Source: Cheilinus undulatus
Lineage: Eukaryota; Chordata; Actinopteri; Labriformes; Labridae
Direction of reading: 5' to 3'
NCBI RefSeq assembly: GCF_018320785.1
Contig: NC_054878.1
Location: 31,819,523 to 31,883,522, forward strand
Length of the DNA: 64,000 nucleotides
The notes under the pieces are model-generated. The model was not told where the DNA came from. It saw nothing but the letters and a program-made list of their open reading frames with translations, and did no database searches. A program made the position numbers and the translations under genes. Positions 13,831-26,231 of the stretch are shown piece after piece. Every line of letters begins with the position of its first letter. Within the stretch, counting starts at the first letter, position 1.

Positions 13831-14449
13831 AAGAGAAAGAGCAGGAGAGGAGTGTGAAACTTTCCTCCAAGCGGGGCAGGCAAAACAAACCTGAGGGTGG
13901 GTGCTTACTCCCCATGTGATATCATGAGGGTAAAATCTGAGAATGGCTTGTTTTAGCACACATTTTCTGAAAGGTGGAGAAAAAGAGGAGGGAAGGGAAT
14001 GGATTTTTCTGGTATTTGAGGGGGTTGTGGACAGGCCAGGGGCACATATTTTTGTTAGAAAAGCCTGTAAAGGTGATTTTTGCATATGTCCCCTCGCCGT
14101 AAGGTGTTAGTTAGCATTCGTACTTAAACTACTGTTTCTAAATTATGTTGAGACATCAGCAGGAAATCCCTTAATGTAATGGTGGCAAGGACCTGATCTG
14201 AAATGTAATGCACATCCAGAGCCAGATAGGGTCACTGCTGCTGCATTTTCTTGTTAAACTTAGATGACACTGTATTATTCTAGTATGGGTGTAAGAGTGA
14301 ATCAGTCAGTACCAAAAATGGACTGAGATAGAGGTTTTTGCCAATGTGGCTATCATTCTTTTGATTGAATAGTATAATTAAAAGTATCTGTTCATGTCAG
14401 GTTCATTTGCACAGAAATATGTTATTGTGTAAAACCCTGGATAATAGAA

Positions 14450-14895
14450 ATTACATATGCACGATGTTAGATTTTTGCCATTATCTAATATGCTGATATT
14501 TCACAACTCACTTAAGCCAACACTGACATATGCACACCTTTTTTAATGTAAAAAACACCTGTGCCAAGAGAGGCAGGGTCAAACAGAGCTAAGAGAGCAG
14601 CAAGGTAGCAAACTGTCTGGTGATTGTTTTACATTTGGGCCATCACTCAAAATGTTCAGGGCTCTTGGTTGGCCCATTTGAGTGTCTGGCACTCTAGGCA
14701 ACCATACCTGATGGTCCAGTCATAGATTTTGTCAATATTTATGGCCAATATATAATTTATACAGTTGATATGTATGACCAATATATTTGCTGTGAATACT
14801 GGCAGAAATGTTCATATCTGCTAATACCAGTATTTAACCTTTTAGGCTAACATCTGCCAATACTGAAATTGTTCCGATAATATTGTGCATCCTTA
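14450..14895. repeat. MITE-like element with GCACGAT/ATTGTGCAT ends
   Basis: The left edge reads TATGCACGATGTTAGATTTTTGCC and the right edge, reverse-complemented, reads GGATGCACAATATTATCGG. These imperfect inverted ends, together with AT-rich inner sequence of CCAATAT/CTGATAT type, are typical of non-autonomous fish DNA transposons. A fragment with similar inner words lies at about 60970-61050. No coding sequence is seen. Confidence 0.4.
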
Positions 14896-15149
14896 TTACA
14901 AATGGCTTAAACAAATCAAGTTGGTTATTAGGGCAAAGAGGGCCAAAAATCTGAGTCAAGCCTAAAACATATCCACACACATGGTGGTCTGCAGCCAAAG
15001 TCAAGCTTGACGGTATTTCTTTTGCCCAGGCCTTTTCTGTCCTAGTAACTCCCCCAGAGACAGCAAGCAATGTTCAGACCCTTGGGAAACTGACAGCACA
15101 AGCTGGAACTTGAGGACACTGTACTGTCCACCTGAACAGTAACCTAGGG

Positions 15150-15700
15150 CAGGGGTCATCAACTACATTTGTACAAGGGCCAGATTTTTCTTAACAGACA
15201 CTGTGCAGGTCCAACATTGAAGTAAACTACAATAAAATCAATAACTAGGTCTGAGTAACATATTCTTGTAAAATATATTATGTAATTCAAAAGTAAACGG
15301 AACTTTTAGCCTTTTGAGATCAGCCACTTTCACCTATACTGCAGCCAGCCACAAGGGGGTGATATATTTATGCATATTTCTGGGGCCTTCATGATGTCCT
15401 TTACTAAGTTTGATCCTACTATGCTAGGTTGTGGTCGGCCAAAAACAGATCTTTGGTGTAGACTCTCAGAAAGGGAAATTTCCCCCTCAAAGAGACTTGC
15501 GTGGAAGACTGCTGCAAAAAAAAAACAAAAAAAAAAACACCGCTTTAATCAACATAATCTAAATATAATCAAGGAAATTCCAAAACATATCTTAGAAAAA
15601 TTGTATTTTATCCTTTTAAAATGTTCTAAGTTAACAATCTTCCATGGGCCAGATGGGAAGCTGATGTGGCCCCTGGGCCGCCAGTAGATAATCACTGTCC
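15150..15700. repeat. Probable hAT-type non-autonomous element
   Basis: It begins with CAGGGGTCATCAACTAC and ends with GGGCCGCCAGTAGATAATCACTG. The CAG...CTG termini and the 'ggggtcatcaac / gggccgccagt' wording are characteristic of hAT-derived repeats in fish. The terminal repeats are imperfect and I could not find a clean 8-bp target duplication. An A-rich tract lies at 15517-15539. The short open frame across its right end is not believed to be a gene. Confidence 0.45.
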
Positions 15701-17205
15701 TGGTGTGCTTAGTTGCCACATTCACCATTTACTCTTCCCTGAAAGGTGTGGACTTTCCCTGCCCCCTGGTAATATGCAAGGACATCCAGACCAAGACCAG
15801 GGTTGTGTCATTCCTCCTTCCCACCTATGCAGACTTAGTCGCCATCACATGGTTTACTTCAGCCACAATTTTGGCCAAAACATGCCTGAAAGTTCAGCAC
15901 AGAACTGTTATACATAAATGAGTCTCCATATCTCCCCATTAAATCTTAACGTTTCAAATAGATTAACTTGTGGTCAGTATTTCAATGTGAGGTGTTCTCT
16001 GTCACATGTATTTTTAAAGAGAATAAGGCATGCAATCATTATTTGAAATTTCAATTCAACGTAAGCAAAATTGTTTAACCCTTTATCTAATTTTTTAAAT
16101 ACACAACTACGTCTTAAAAACGCTGCATTTCCTCGCCCTGGTCGGAGGTCCTATTTGGACCTCCAGTAAACATGCCAGGTGGCTTTGTTGATTTCATTTA
16201 ACTATGGAATTTGCTGAAGGCTACTGAGACAGTCAAAAAGGGTACATTCCTTACATGCAATATCTGATAGTCCATGCTATGTTCTGTCAGGTCAAGTTAC
16301 ATTAAACAAAACTAATAAATTCAGTCAAAACAAGTCTAGTCAAGCAAAGTTCTGCTCAACACTTACTTTCTGAGATTGCCTTTTGGAAAAACTGCCAGAA
16401 ACTGAAACCTTTGATCCCTGACTGTCCCTTCTTGACAGTAAAAGAACATGTTATCAAGAAGTTCCTCAAGATACCACAAGATACCAATCAGTAGCAACTA
16501 GGGCAATGATGTCAGGGTGCTGTCCTCTGCCCTACAACAGGTTCAGAGCAATAAAATGTATACCTCGAATACAGATTAGCCCTACAGTCTAAATAATATC
16601 TCCATTTTTCTTGAGGATTTTTGTGGATAAACGTCTATAGACATATGTATAGCTTAAATCCTCATACTTTAGAACATGGCAAAAAACTGGGCAAGGGCAG
16701 AGGTTTTCATTATCACAGATAAGAAGGAATACTGCTTTCATTATTCATAAAAGTCTCAACTGACTTCATCAGTATTTGACTGCAAGGTTTAGGTGCTGCT
16801 TCGGATCAGCAGATGGCACTGCTGAACCATTTTCAACCCATGAAACACCCACTTTTATGGATTTGGTCAAACTATCAGTATAAGCTCCAGCACTGTTGTG
16901 GTTTATTATAGCACAGTCAAATAATTTCTCAGCACCACTAACACTTCCCATAGTGTGCACCTTCTCCTTATGCACATAATGCATGCACACAATGTTGTGC
17001 AAATCTAAGCCAGCCTCGACATGTTTGATTAATTCAGGGAGCTCAACACTGAAGGTGAGGCTAATGCTTCTTTATCATCTGTAATGCAATTTAAGCTGCC
17101 ATGAGCTACAGGGTGTTCTTCACAAGTTCTGCCTCTGACTCACAAAAACTGTTAAAGACTTGAGCTTGTCTACAATTTTTCTGGTTGTCTGACTACTCAA
17201 ATGTT
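15701..17205. other. Intergenic spacer, no gene seen
   Basis: AT-rich sequence with only short random open frames; no recognisable repeat boundaries or RNA genes were seen. Confidence 0.5.
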
Positions 17206-17560
17206 CAACAGTCACAGAGCTACTCTGATCACAACTCAACAGTCACAGAGCTACCCTGATCACAACTCAACAGTCACAGAGTTACTCCAATCACAACTCA
17301 ACAGTCACAGAGCTACCCTGATCACAACTCAACAGTCACACAGTTACTCTGATCACAGCTCAACAGTCACAGAGCTACTCTGATCAAAACTCAACAGTCA
17401 CAGAGCTACTCCGATCACAACTCAACAGTCACAGAGCTACTCTGATCACAACTCAACAGTCACAGAGCTACTCTGATCACAATTTAACAGTCACAGAGTT
17501 ACTCTGATCACAACTCAACAGTCACAGAGCTACTCTGATCACAACTCAACAGTCACTCTG
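17206..17560. repeat. Minisatellite, 31-bp unit, about 11.4 copies
   Basis: Consecutive copies of a 31-bp unit (core CAACAGTCACAGAGCTACTC followed by TGATCACAACT) start at 17206, 17237 and so on, with 12 occurrences of AACAGTCAC. Copies differ by only a few substitutions, so the array is young or homogenised. The unit is not a multiple of three, and the open frame through it is an artefact. Each unit carries the palindrome TGATCA. Confidence 0.95.
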
Positions 17561-19169
17561 ATGACCAGGTTGTTACATATTCCTAAAACAATTTAGGAAA
17601 TACTTAGATACAGATGTTTTATTTATCACTTTGTTAAGTTTAACATGGCCACTTTTCCAACATTTTTCCTCATGTTTGACTGTGAAAAAAGATCAGTATG
17701 TCAGACAGATGACTTCTTCTGCCTGATTAAAAAATGCCTTTTTGATTCAGCATTTCAGAGTACCTCTTGCCAGCATTAAATTGAAAGACAGATTTTCATT
17801 AAATTGAGCTTAAAAAAATTCAGCCATTTGTTTCTAAACATGCAGCTCACCCTGTAAATTTAGGTAAAGTATTGCCTTGTGAAAGCATCATATCTTGATG
17901 ATATGATGACTTTTTGGGAGCTTTAACTAATGTCATGTGTAAAAGTTACTGTAGCTTTACCTACCCTAAGGGAGGAGTATCCCTTAGACAGCAATTTTGA
18001 GATGTGAGACCGCTGAAAGGCAAGTCATGCTTTTTAGCGTTTTGACTCACTCGCCGACTGGATTGACCACAAGCCAACACCCTGCATACAAACACGGTCA
18101 CAAAAGACTGCCCAACAATATTGCAATATAAGGTTTTGCAATGAAGGTTGCAGGCTAAAACCTGTGGGTTGAAGCTGCATAGCAGGTATTAGCTCTGCTG
18201 TCACTGTCCTGATGGGACAAAGCACAAGAGATTGAAGGGTTTCTGTCAAAGTGCCTGCAAACACTCCTAAACAAAGAGAACCAGTCTTTTGTTAAAAGGT
18301 CTAAGGTCTAACTGGAAAGCAATCACAGCTGTTACATTAATAATGGTTTCATCCCACTTACCAGTCCTAGGAAATGGTAATGGGCATGCTGGCTCACTGG
18401 TAGGCCTTTTATTTAAATGGAAAGAATGAAGTAGAGGCTTCCATTTGGCTATTAATTACAGCTGGGCATTTCCTGTTATGAAGGAAAAAAGTCAGCTGTG
18501 GCTGTTTGTTGGGCAAGTGTTACGACTAAATTTGTTAAGTGATTCATCAGAGGGCAATTGTGGAAATGTACCAGCCTGCATAACACAAGGGAGAACACAT
18601 CTGGAAGAAATATACTACACGTATGTACATCTGCTGTTGATTGTTCAAGGTTTCAAACTGACAACAGAGGGATGGGTACTAATGATAAAAACAAATCAAG
18701 TGAAACAGCTGCAAGTTGTGTATAAACAGACAGTATAAGCTCTGTTTACTGGCCTGTATTTGGAAAGGCACATCATTGCAAAATTTTAAACCCTTCTATT
18801 ACTGAAATCATAATTTGATCTCTGAATCTCAATCTAAAGTTTTACAAACAGGATGTCCTAGCAAATCACTTTGGCGTAACCTTTCTTGAGAAATCTTAAA
18901 AAATACTTCAAATAGCTCCACTGTGATAATTAAGAGGGTTTAGGTGGGTTGTGATGTATTCTGAAAAAGGGCCAAGAAATGTAAAGATAGCTACTGCATA
19001 GCTTACAAAGCTACAATTGGTTTAGGATAGCTTTGGTTATTCAAAGAAAAATAGAAACCCTTTATACAAGACATAGCAATGACATAAGAGCATAATGCAG
19101 TCTAGTGCAGTTGATAGATTCTTTTTCCATCAGGCAACAGTTGCTCGTGGTTTAACCTCTTCAGGCCCT
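17561..19169. other. Intergenic spacer, no gene seen
   Basis: Non-repetitive AT-rich sequence with no exon-like open frame or RNA gene that I can support. Confidence 0.5.
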
Positions 19170-19720
19170 TTATTCTGACTTTTCTACAACAAAATATTTT
19201 TTCATAATTTTGTTGATAATTGTCAGGAATGTTTTTGAGAATTTCATTGGAATAGTGGATTTGACTCTTTTTTTTTGTTTTTTGTTTGTTTTTGCATTTT
19301 CATGTAAATTTGTGACATTTATTTTTAAGTTTAAGGGAATTTGATTGTGAAATGAGGTGTTCTTTACATTTTTCCAAGAATTTCTGTGGAATTTCAGGTA
19401 ATATATTTGTACATTTTGGGGAATTTGCTTAGAAATTTTAGGGAGCACTTGCTTTGAAATTTGAGGAATCTGCTTTAAAAATATTTGGATCTCCCACTGA
19501 ATTTTGGGGAGTTGTTTTGTCATTTGAATATTTAGGCTTTATGATAAAGTTTCACTGAAACATTTGGGGCCTGCTGGAAGAAATTTGGGGTACTTTTTTA
19601 TGGGAAAATAAAAAAAAAAGATTTAGATTTTTTTTTTTTTTTACACAGAATTAAGGTAATTTCTTTTTTAAAATTTGAGGGGAATCTATTTAGCATTTGA
19701 AAGAAAAAAATCCTAGAAAT
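19170..19720. repeat. Degenerate AT-rich tandem repeat
   Basis: Words such as GGGAATTTG, GAAATTT and GGAATTTCAG recur about every 20-25 bp through this stretch, with homopolymer T and A runs (19269-19283, 19606-19618, 19629-19642). This is a strongly diverged short-period satellite. A 117-codon open frame on the - strand is a product of the repeat. Confidence 0.6.
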
Positions 19721-20379
19721 TCCTGTTCAAATACAGTGCTGATGTTTTAACTATTTGGAGAGGTGAAACATAGCAAATAATATTTACTCAAATGAGAAAT
19801 TAGTAGTTTTTTGGGTATTTGTAATTAGGACATTTCAAAATTAGTACTTTAACCAGACTGTACTTTTAATTAGGAACAATACTTTTATAAAGGTGTGTCT
19901 TTATCTGAACACCCTGATTGGAGATCTACATTTTCATGTTGTTATTTTCAGTAAAGAAAAATCATATTTAACTGTCCTTGTGAGCAATTATCATCACAAT
20001 ATATCAAAGCTCTGCCAAACAAGTGTGCTGTTAACATTAGTTTTAAAGTCAATAACAAGTAGGGCTGAAAAATGTTCAAATATAAATGCAATTATTTTGA
20101 CTCATTGCAAATAAAGTATGAACTGTTCTATTGTGGGTAATCAATTTTTTTATGTCATTTTTCACTTTTAACAGGAAAACCGTATACAAAATTTTAAAAA
20201 GTAGGATTTTGTTTGAAAACTGTTCTCAAACATTGACACTAGAACGTTTGCATGATGGATCTCAGCTTTACAAAAAGTATTTAACAGGTATTTTAATGCA
20301 CAATTCAGGTAAAAGAAATGTTGCACCATCTGCAAATGAAAGCCATATTGGGATTGAACTACTCAGTACTTAAAGTGAA

Positions 20380-20515
20380 CGTTTCACTCAACGTTTCACT
20401 ATTACTTGAGTAAACTTAAAGACCGCTACTTGTACTTATATTTAAACCAGAGTAACCAGAGTACCCATTCTTGGGTTTAATAGTACTTTGTACTCTTTCC
20501 AGCTAGGTCCTTCTT
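20380..20515 (-). repeat. MITE fragment with GTACTCTTTCC end
   Basis: The right end TACTTTGTACTCTTTCCAGCT is the inverse of the left end of the element at 22765 (GGTGGAAAGAGTACTAG), and both contain ACTTGAGTAAA / ACTCAAAGTA words. This suggests fragments of one fish MITE family in opposite orientation. Confidence 0.4.
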
Positions 20516-20559
20516 ATCCCAAATAAGTTGCAGAAACTAAAAATGCATTTCAAACAAAA

Positions 20560-20990
20560 GCTTAATTCCCGGGATATTATTATGATTTAGTTGGCAACAC
20601 TATTTGTCTGGCTTTATGTTTTTAACTTGCGAGAATAAGCATTAATAACCGAAACGTTTTCCATCATTAGGTGTCAAAGACTGTTTGGTTTCGTGTTTGC
20701 TACCTCGACTAAATTAAGCTAGCTAGCCGTACAATACCAGCAATGTAACTCTTGCTTTGAGAACGGTGTTACTACTTACCGTTATTGAAATGCTGGAACG
20801 ATTACAAGTCAGGGGAAAGCCAAGCTTTATAAATGGTTAGTTTTAACAAATTTGGACCATTTGTGATAATGGTTGCCTCTTGTGGGTAATCATAACTGAA
20901 GAGCGCTGTGAAGAGATATCCGTTAGCGCGAACAAGCTAGCAACAAGCTACTGCTGAGCCGTTGGGAACCCACAGGACGTCGTATGATTT
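20560..20990 (+). other. CpG-containing unique segment upstream of a possible non-coding exon
   Basis: Unlike its surroundings, this segment has many CpG sites (for example GTTAGCGCGAAC near 20924) and AGCTAGC words, like the first exon/promoter area of pum2 at 51200-52100. It lies just upstream of the exon-like block at 21126-21210. It may be the promoter of a non-coding transcript; nothing in it is coding. Confidence 0.2.
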
Positions 20991-21125
20991 ATCTGGTTCA
21001 GTTTTTTAAATTATTTTTTTAGCTTTTAAATTTATCAGTGCTTGTTAACAAATATATTGATTATTCTCTTCAGCAGTGGTTTGAAAGCATGAATGATGTT
21101 TTTTTCTCTTTCCTTTGCTTTTCAG

Positions 21126-21210
21126 CCAGAAAAACCTTAAATCCTGTTGAACCAAGTCCAGCACTCATGACATAATGCACCTACAGCACTGTTTGACTGC
21201 AGATGTCCAG
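21126..21210 (+). ncRNA. Exon-like block, possible lncRNA exon
   Basis: An 85-nt block is bounded by a very strong polypyrimidine tract with TTTTCAG (ending 21125) and by CAG|GTGAGC (donor at 21211). All three frames contain stops, so it cannot be an internal coding exon. It could be an exon of a non-coding RNA between the apoB copies, or chance. Confidence 0.2.
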
Positions 21211-21211
21211 G

Positions 21212-22760
21212 TGAGCTGTTTTCTGCTGACTGCTTTTTAAAGTAATGATATACCGGGCTCCAGCTAATCCTGGGAGAGCTCACCAGTGCAAGATAACAAC
21301 AAGACATAGAGTAAATGAGCCTCATTGACGCTTTGTATATTATGCAAATGAGGTTAGGCTACCTTTCAGGAAACAATGCCACCTTTACAACCTCTGGGGA
21401 AAAAAACCCTCTTTCTATAATTATTTCCCTAAAATTTGAGCCCCTAAACATTTTTAAAATTTTGTTTGTTTATCATACCTTATGTTTTTGCTTTAGCTTC
21501 AACTAGTGCACTGCTTAAAATGATTTCAATAAGACTAAGGTAGCCATCAGTGTTAAAACTCCTCATAATTTGCTACTTTTGAATACCACCTGTTTTAAAG
21601 CATTTCCTCCATAGATTACTGACTTATATATTGAAAAGGAACAGCTTTAAAAAATGCATTGATCTTTCGTCACTGTATTAAAGGTAGAAAAGGGAAATAA
21701 CACTATCTCTAAACTTTACATACCAAGGCAGCATTGAAACCATTACCAACTTTTGTTTAACGTACAGTATATGAGTTTACCTGCTGTTTTTGTTGATTGA
21801 AATAAAAAAAACCCAATATCATCTTTCTGGGAATTCTATGTTTGTTGCAGTAGTATCAGATCAGTGGCACAGTCAGTTGTCTGCCAACTGGAAGGCTGGG
21901 CACACATATCCCATTCAAGTGTATTGATCTGAGCTCTCTGGTCTCTCTCCTTTGACAACACAGTTCTGTGTGAACTCAGTGCTTTAAGTACAAAAAATGA
22001 GCAGTGTCATGCAGTGAACTTTGGCTTGAGCTCAGAAGTCCCCTAGACTCAGGAGTGATTGTAGTTTATTTGTGTTTTTTATTGATTTATCTATTTGGAT
22101 GTGCATGTATTTCGATTATGTTTTGATTGGAGGGTGCCCAACTTTTCAGTATCTCTTTGTTTTTGTTTTTTGCCAACAAATATGATAGTGCTAGTAATAA
22201 ATCTGGTTGAATAACTGTGCTTGAAAGCTGACAAGTTATAAAAAAGAAAAGCCATGTATATAAAATACTTAGATCACAATGACACACCTGAGGGACATCA
22301 AAGGAAAAAAACAACTGCTCTCTAAATGAACTAGTGTTTTTGCTTCATTAATAAAACATCTGATTTATTTAGTGATAATTTCCTCATACCCTAATCACTG
22401 CTCTCAGGGCCGCTGTGACTCTTATGTAATGTCAAACTGCCTTCCTCAGCCTGATTAACTTATCTTAGGTTCACCAGTGTTATATACCTGATCAAAGCGC
22501 TATCACAGGCTTTTCTGAGTAGGTAAAAGGTGATGTAAGTATGTGAGGAAATCAGCACTGACACCAATTTTAGTAAGAAAATTGAAACAGATATAGATCT
22601 AGGTTTGATATAGAACAAAACAAAAACATGTAGACACATCACTTCAGTTTATTTTGAAACTGATGGAGCTATGACAAATGTTGATCAAATATCAAACATT
22701 TTTGTTTTTTGTAAGTTATTTGCTTTTTATCTGCAGTGGTAGAATCAAAGAAAATAAAGC
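21212..22760. other. Intergenic spacer, no gene seen
   Basis: AT-rich sequence with scattered short open frames and no recognised repeat boundaries. Confidence 0.5.
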
Positions 22761-22761
22761 T

Positions 22762-22930
22762 TCAGAGGTGGAAAGAGTACTAGACTATTGTTCTCCAGTA
22801 AAAGAACAGTTGCTTTGGTTTAAAATAACTTAATTAAAAGTTAAATTACCAGCCAATACACCTACTCAAATACAAATAAAAAGTTTTTCATTTAAAGTTT
22901 ACTCAAAGTACTGAGTAGTGAGAACCTACT
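22762..22930 (+). repeat. MITE-like repeat (AGGTGGAAAGAGTACT end)
   Basis: The stretch starts with CAGAGGTGGAAAGAGTACTAG and has ACTCAAATACAAATAAAAAG and TTACTCAAAGTACTGAGTAG within it, words typical of a widespread fish MITE. Its partner fragment is at 20380-20515. Confidence 0.45.
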
Positions 22931-23269
22931 AAGGAGTTGTACAATAAAATATGTTCTGTCTTTTTGGCAGTAACAACGTGAGAAGGTGAATCTCTAACCA
23001 GATTTTTCAGGTAAAGCCACACCTTTGTGATAACGTGAAATACATCAGCTGTTTTTGAGTGCTATGCGGAATAAATCTTTGTTGTTTTGCTCAGAAAATA
23101 ATTCTTAATAAATAATTTTAACCCTGAAGTACAATACTTCCCTGGATCTCAACCCATCTTTCCATATGGCCAAAGTAGCTGTGATTGGATATATGCCTTA
23201 CTTGCCCCTACTTTCTACATGACGAAATTAGGTCTGATTGGATAAAGTCTCTGTCAAACATTTTCATCT

Positions 23270-23440
23270 CTTTTTTATTTGTTGACTAAAGTGTCAATTA
23301 ATTTCATTTTAGTTTTTGTCCATGTGCACTTGTTTTTATTAGCTACTGTCTTGTTTTCGTCAGGGGAAAAAAGGCTATTAACGAAAACTATAATGAAAAT
23401 AATTAGTCAACAAAATGAACACTAGTCTGGAGAAGGCAGC
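23270..23440. repeat. MITE-like inverted repeat (TTTGTTGACTAA)
   Basis: The left side has ATTTGTTGACTAAAG and the right side has its inverse, ATTAGTCAACAAAATG, enclosing AT-rich non-coding DNA. The inverted ends mark a small non-autonomous DNA transposon. Confidence 0.45.
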
Positions 23441-23716
23441 CTTCAAACCTGAGATAGCAGTTTGCTCACAAAAAGTGGGCCAAAATACCAGTGGACATGT
23501 GCAGAAGTCTTACTCAGAGTTACAGAAATCACTTGAATGTAGTGATTGCCTCAAAAGGTTGTTCATCGAAATATTAAGTTAAGGGTGCCATCATTTTTGT
23601 CCAGGCCAGTTTTATTAGTTTGTCTTTTAAAATAGGCCTAATTCTGTTGAACCATAATTCAAAAGGAATGTCTGATTTTCAATAGTTCATTTTCAGTTGT
23701 TTTTTATTTTTACTTT

Positions 23717-23905
23717 TTTTTTTTTTTAGATTTATTTTTGGGCATTTTTATGCCTTTATTAGATAGAGGAGGACAGTGGATAGAGTCGGAAACAGGGTCA
23801 AGAGTGGGGGAGAGACATGCGGTAAGGGGCCTCTGGCCAGATTCGAACCCGGGCCGCCCGCGTACATGGGGAGCGCCTTTAACCACTAAGCCACCTACTC
23901 CCCAT
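23717..23905 (-). repeat. tRNA-derived SINE
   Basis: On the - strand it starts GGGGAGTAGGTGGCTTAGTGG, which contains a perfect pol III A box (TGGCTTAGTGG), then GGTTCGAATC, a near-perfect B box, about 35-40 nt later. A tRNA-unrelated body follows and ends in an A-tail (T run at 23717-23729 on the + strand). This layout is diagnostic of a tRNA-derived SINE. The open frame on the + strand across it is not a gene. Confidence 0.8.
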
Positions 23906-24824
23906 TTGTTATTATTTTTGTCAGTTTTTTGTCAGTTATTTCAGTGGCCAATGTGGGATTTTGTCCATGTGTGTATTTTTGTTAAGCGCTTAAATGACCT
24001 CAGATATGTCCAATAGTTTTCAAGCTTTAGAAATTCATAATTTTATAATTATAACAGACACATCTTGTTGCATTAACTGTCATGATGGAGGGAGTATGAG
24101 AGACACCACTTTTATATTATGGAAATGATGGGTGTTACATGGAAGACTGCTACATGCTGCAGTATAAACTGCTTCTAGAAGCTGCCCTTCTTTTGCTTTA
24201 TATTTGCTTTACTTGTGATGGACATGATTACTTTATGCCATTGACTCCAAGTTCAACCGCTCAAGGTCACCCTGTAACACTGAACTCCAACGCTCCCACC
24301 ACCCATAAAGTTGTGGTCCCAATTGGCATTTCCTGGTTGAGTATAGCCCAGGCTCATGGCTCAAGGCACCCACTGCCAGGGCCTACTTCTCATTTCGAAC
24401 TGAGGACTCTGTCCACTGAAAGTAACCACTCAGTAAGGTGTATTTACTAAAAAGTAATATCGCATTTTGGTTTCACAAATGAATTTCACATAATGAGAGA
24501 AAAAAATCTGTTACAAGTTGCCTCCTCGGTTCGCACTATGAGCAATCCCATAATGGTGTCAGCACTAACCTGTAATTCAAGGTTTTCTCCCTCATTGTGT
24601 GACATTCATTGCTGAAACCAAAATGTTGGTTTACTGTTTAATAAATGCACCCAACGGAGTGTTGTGTTTGTTGAAAGGGGTCCTCAATTCAGGAGGTTTT
24701 GATTTTGTTTTGACTGAGAGCCACCTCGAGATGCGATTTAGAAACTGTGCATTGAAGAAACAACTTTCTCCTGTGTTTCACTGGGGTGAAGCTAATTTTG
24801 TTATTGATAATTTAGGACTGAAAC

Positions 24825-25228
24825 TAGGGGTGCACCGATCGATCGGCCAAAATCGGAATCGGTGCCAATTTCCTTAATTTTGGGGGATCGGCCGATACTT
24901 AGATAAGATCGGTGGATAAGATCGGTTTCATATGTACCTCTACCTACTAAAATGTGAAAAATGAAAGACTAAAGGAACTGATATAATTTAGTAGTTTGGA
25001 CAGCAATGTTCTAAACTTTTCATTTATATTTGACCTCCTCATGTGCAGTTAAACCAACAAGTTTGTATTGTTTCACGGGTATTGTTCAATGTTTTTCAAG
25101 ATTGGAACATTGAAGGTGTATGCTTTCAGTTATAAAAAAAAAATCGGTATTGGCGAAAATCGGAATCAGCAGGTCAAGCTTTTTAAAGATCAGTGATCGG
25201 CCAGAAAATTGCAATTGGTGCACCCCTA
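24825..25228. mobile_element. hAT-type MITE with 8-bp target duplication
   Basis: The element starts TAGGGGTGCACCGATCGATC and ends, inverted, with GGTGCACCCCTA, so the terminal repeats match over 12 bp. The flanks are ACTGAAAC (24817-24824) and ATTGAAAC (25229-25236), an 8-bp target duplication with one mismatch, as expected for hAT transposition. The interior has ATCGGCCAAAATCGGAATCGG-like subterminal words and no transposase. Confidence 0.8.
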
Positions 25229-25402
25229 ATTGAAACTAATGATTACTGTTCAGGGGAAGAACATTAGGAATGCAAGCAGGGCATGAATGAAATGGACATG
25301 ACACATGGGGTTTGCAAGAAGTGCTACATGAAAATAAAATATTGTGGAAATATGACAAATATATAAAGAAATAAATCCCCCTAAACAGTTGAAAAGTGGT
25401 AT

Positions 25403-25545
25403 AGATCACAATAAATGGATATATATTGCATCGCAGTATACTCTCTGTTTTGCAAAATGTTTAAAATCACAATAATGTCAAATCGTGACCCAAGTATCAA
25501 GATAATATCGTATCGTGGGGCCATTAGTGATTCTCACCCCTAATA
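25403..25545 (-). repeat. Fragment of hAT-like MITE (CGTATCGTGGGGCC...CACCCCTAA end)
   Basis: The right end ATATCGTATCGTGGGGCC...TCACCCCTAA is the inverse of TTAGGGGTG...ACGATACGATA, the edge of a common fish MITE group. A single left edge of a similar type (TAGGGGTGTAACGATAC) is at about 54631. The left boundary here is unclear. Confidence 0.4.
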
Positions 25546-25708
25546 ATAAGATTGTGAAATACTTTTTGATTTTAAACCATTTTTTTTAATTACTATTATT
25601 TTGAACCGTTTTTAATTGATCCAGTTCCCACCATTTTATGATTACTAGTATTAAAAGACAACAAATTTAAAAAAAAATTACATCAGGCAGGAGAGAATTA
25701 GGGGACAG

Positions 25709-25737
25709 ATGGATGGATGGATGCATGGATGGATGGG
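25709..25737. repeat. (GATG)n microsatellite
   Basis: About seven GATG units with one GCATG interruption. Confidence 0.9.
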
Positions 25738-25747
25738 GCTAAGTGAG

Positions 25748-26231
25748 CTGTGCATGGTATGTTAAAAGGTTTCATGGAGGAGGAGCTAATCTTATGTAAC
25801 GTTACTACTTAAGCCAATGTATTTTAGTTAGCTTTAGTAATGTAAGTTTTAGAAAATATACCTAAAGCTAACACAACTGCATGGAGAATGTACCTATGTA
25901 TCTTTATGTAGCAGCTTTGTGATCTTAGCTTTAGTTGGCCACGGATCTACATTATCTACATAGCAAACACAGCTAACAGAGTGATGTGACCTATGCCTGG
26001 TGTGTTAAAATACTTTTATGGGGGACAAGCCGATCTTCTGTAACATTACTACATAAGCCAGTGTGGCTCATTTAGCCTTAGCAATGTGAGCTTTAGCAAA
26101 TATAGCTAAAGCTAACATGGCTACGTGGAAAACGTACCTACGTAGCTTATGTAGCCGCTTTGTGAGCTTAGCTTTAGCTACATAGTAACGTTATCTACGT
26201 AGCTAATGCAGCTAACAGGGCTGCGTGAGCT
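25748..26231. repeat. Diverged tandem duplication, about 243-bp unit
   Basis: Unit 1 (about 25748-25990) and unit 2 (about 25991-26231) align over their full length: TGTGCATGGTATGTTAAAAG versus TATGCCTGGTGTGTTAAAAT; TGTAACGTTACTACTTAAGCC versus TGTAACATTACTACATAAGCC; and the AGCTTTAGC / CTACGTAGC runs. A third unit may begin near 26230 (GAGCTATGC). The units are rich in AGCT and TAACGTTA palindromes. Confidence 0.75.

Noticed and set aside
17201-17383. Open frame of 60 codons with a repeated peptide
   Set aside because: It runs through the 31-bp minisatellite; the unit length is not a multiple of three and no gene context exists.
23738-24016. Open frame of 92 codons on the + strand
   Set aside because: It covers the antisense of a tRNA-derived SINE.
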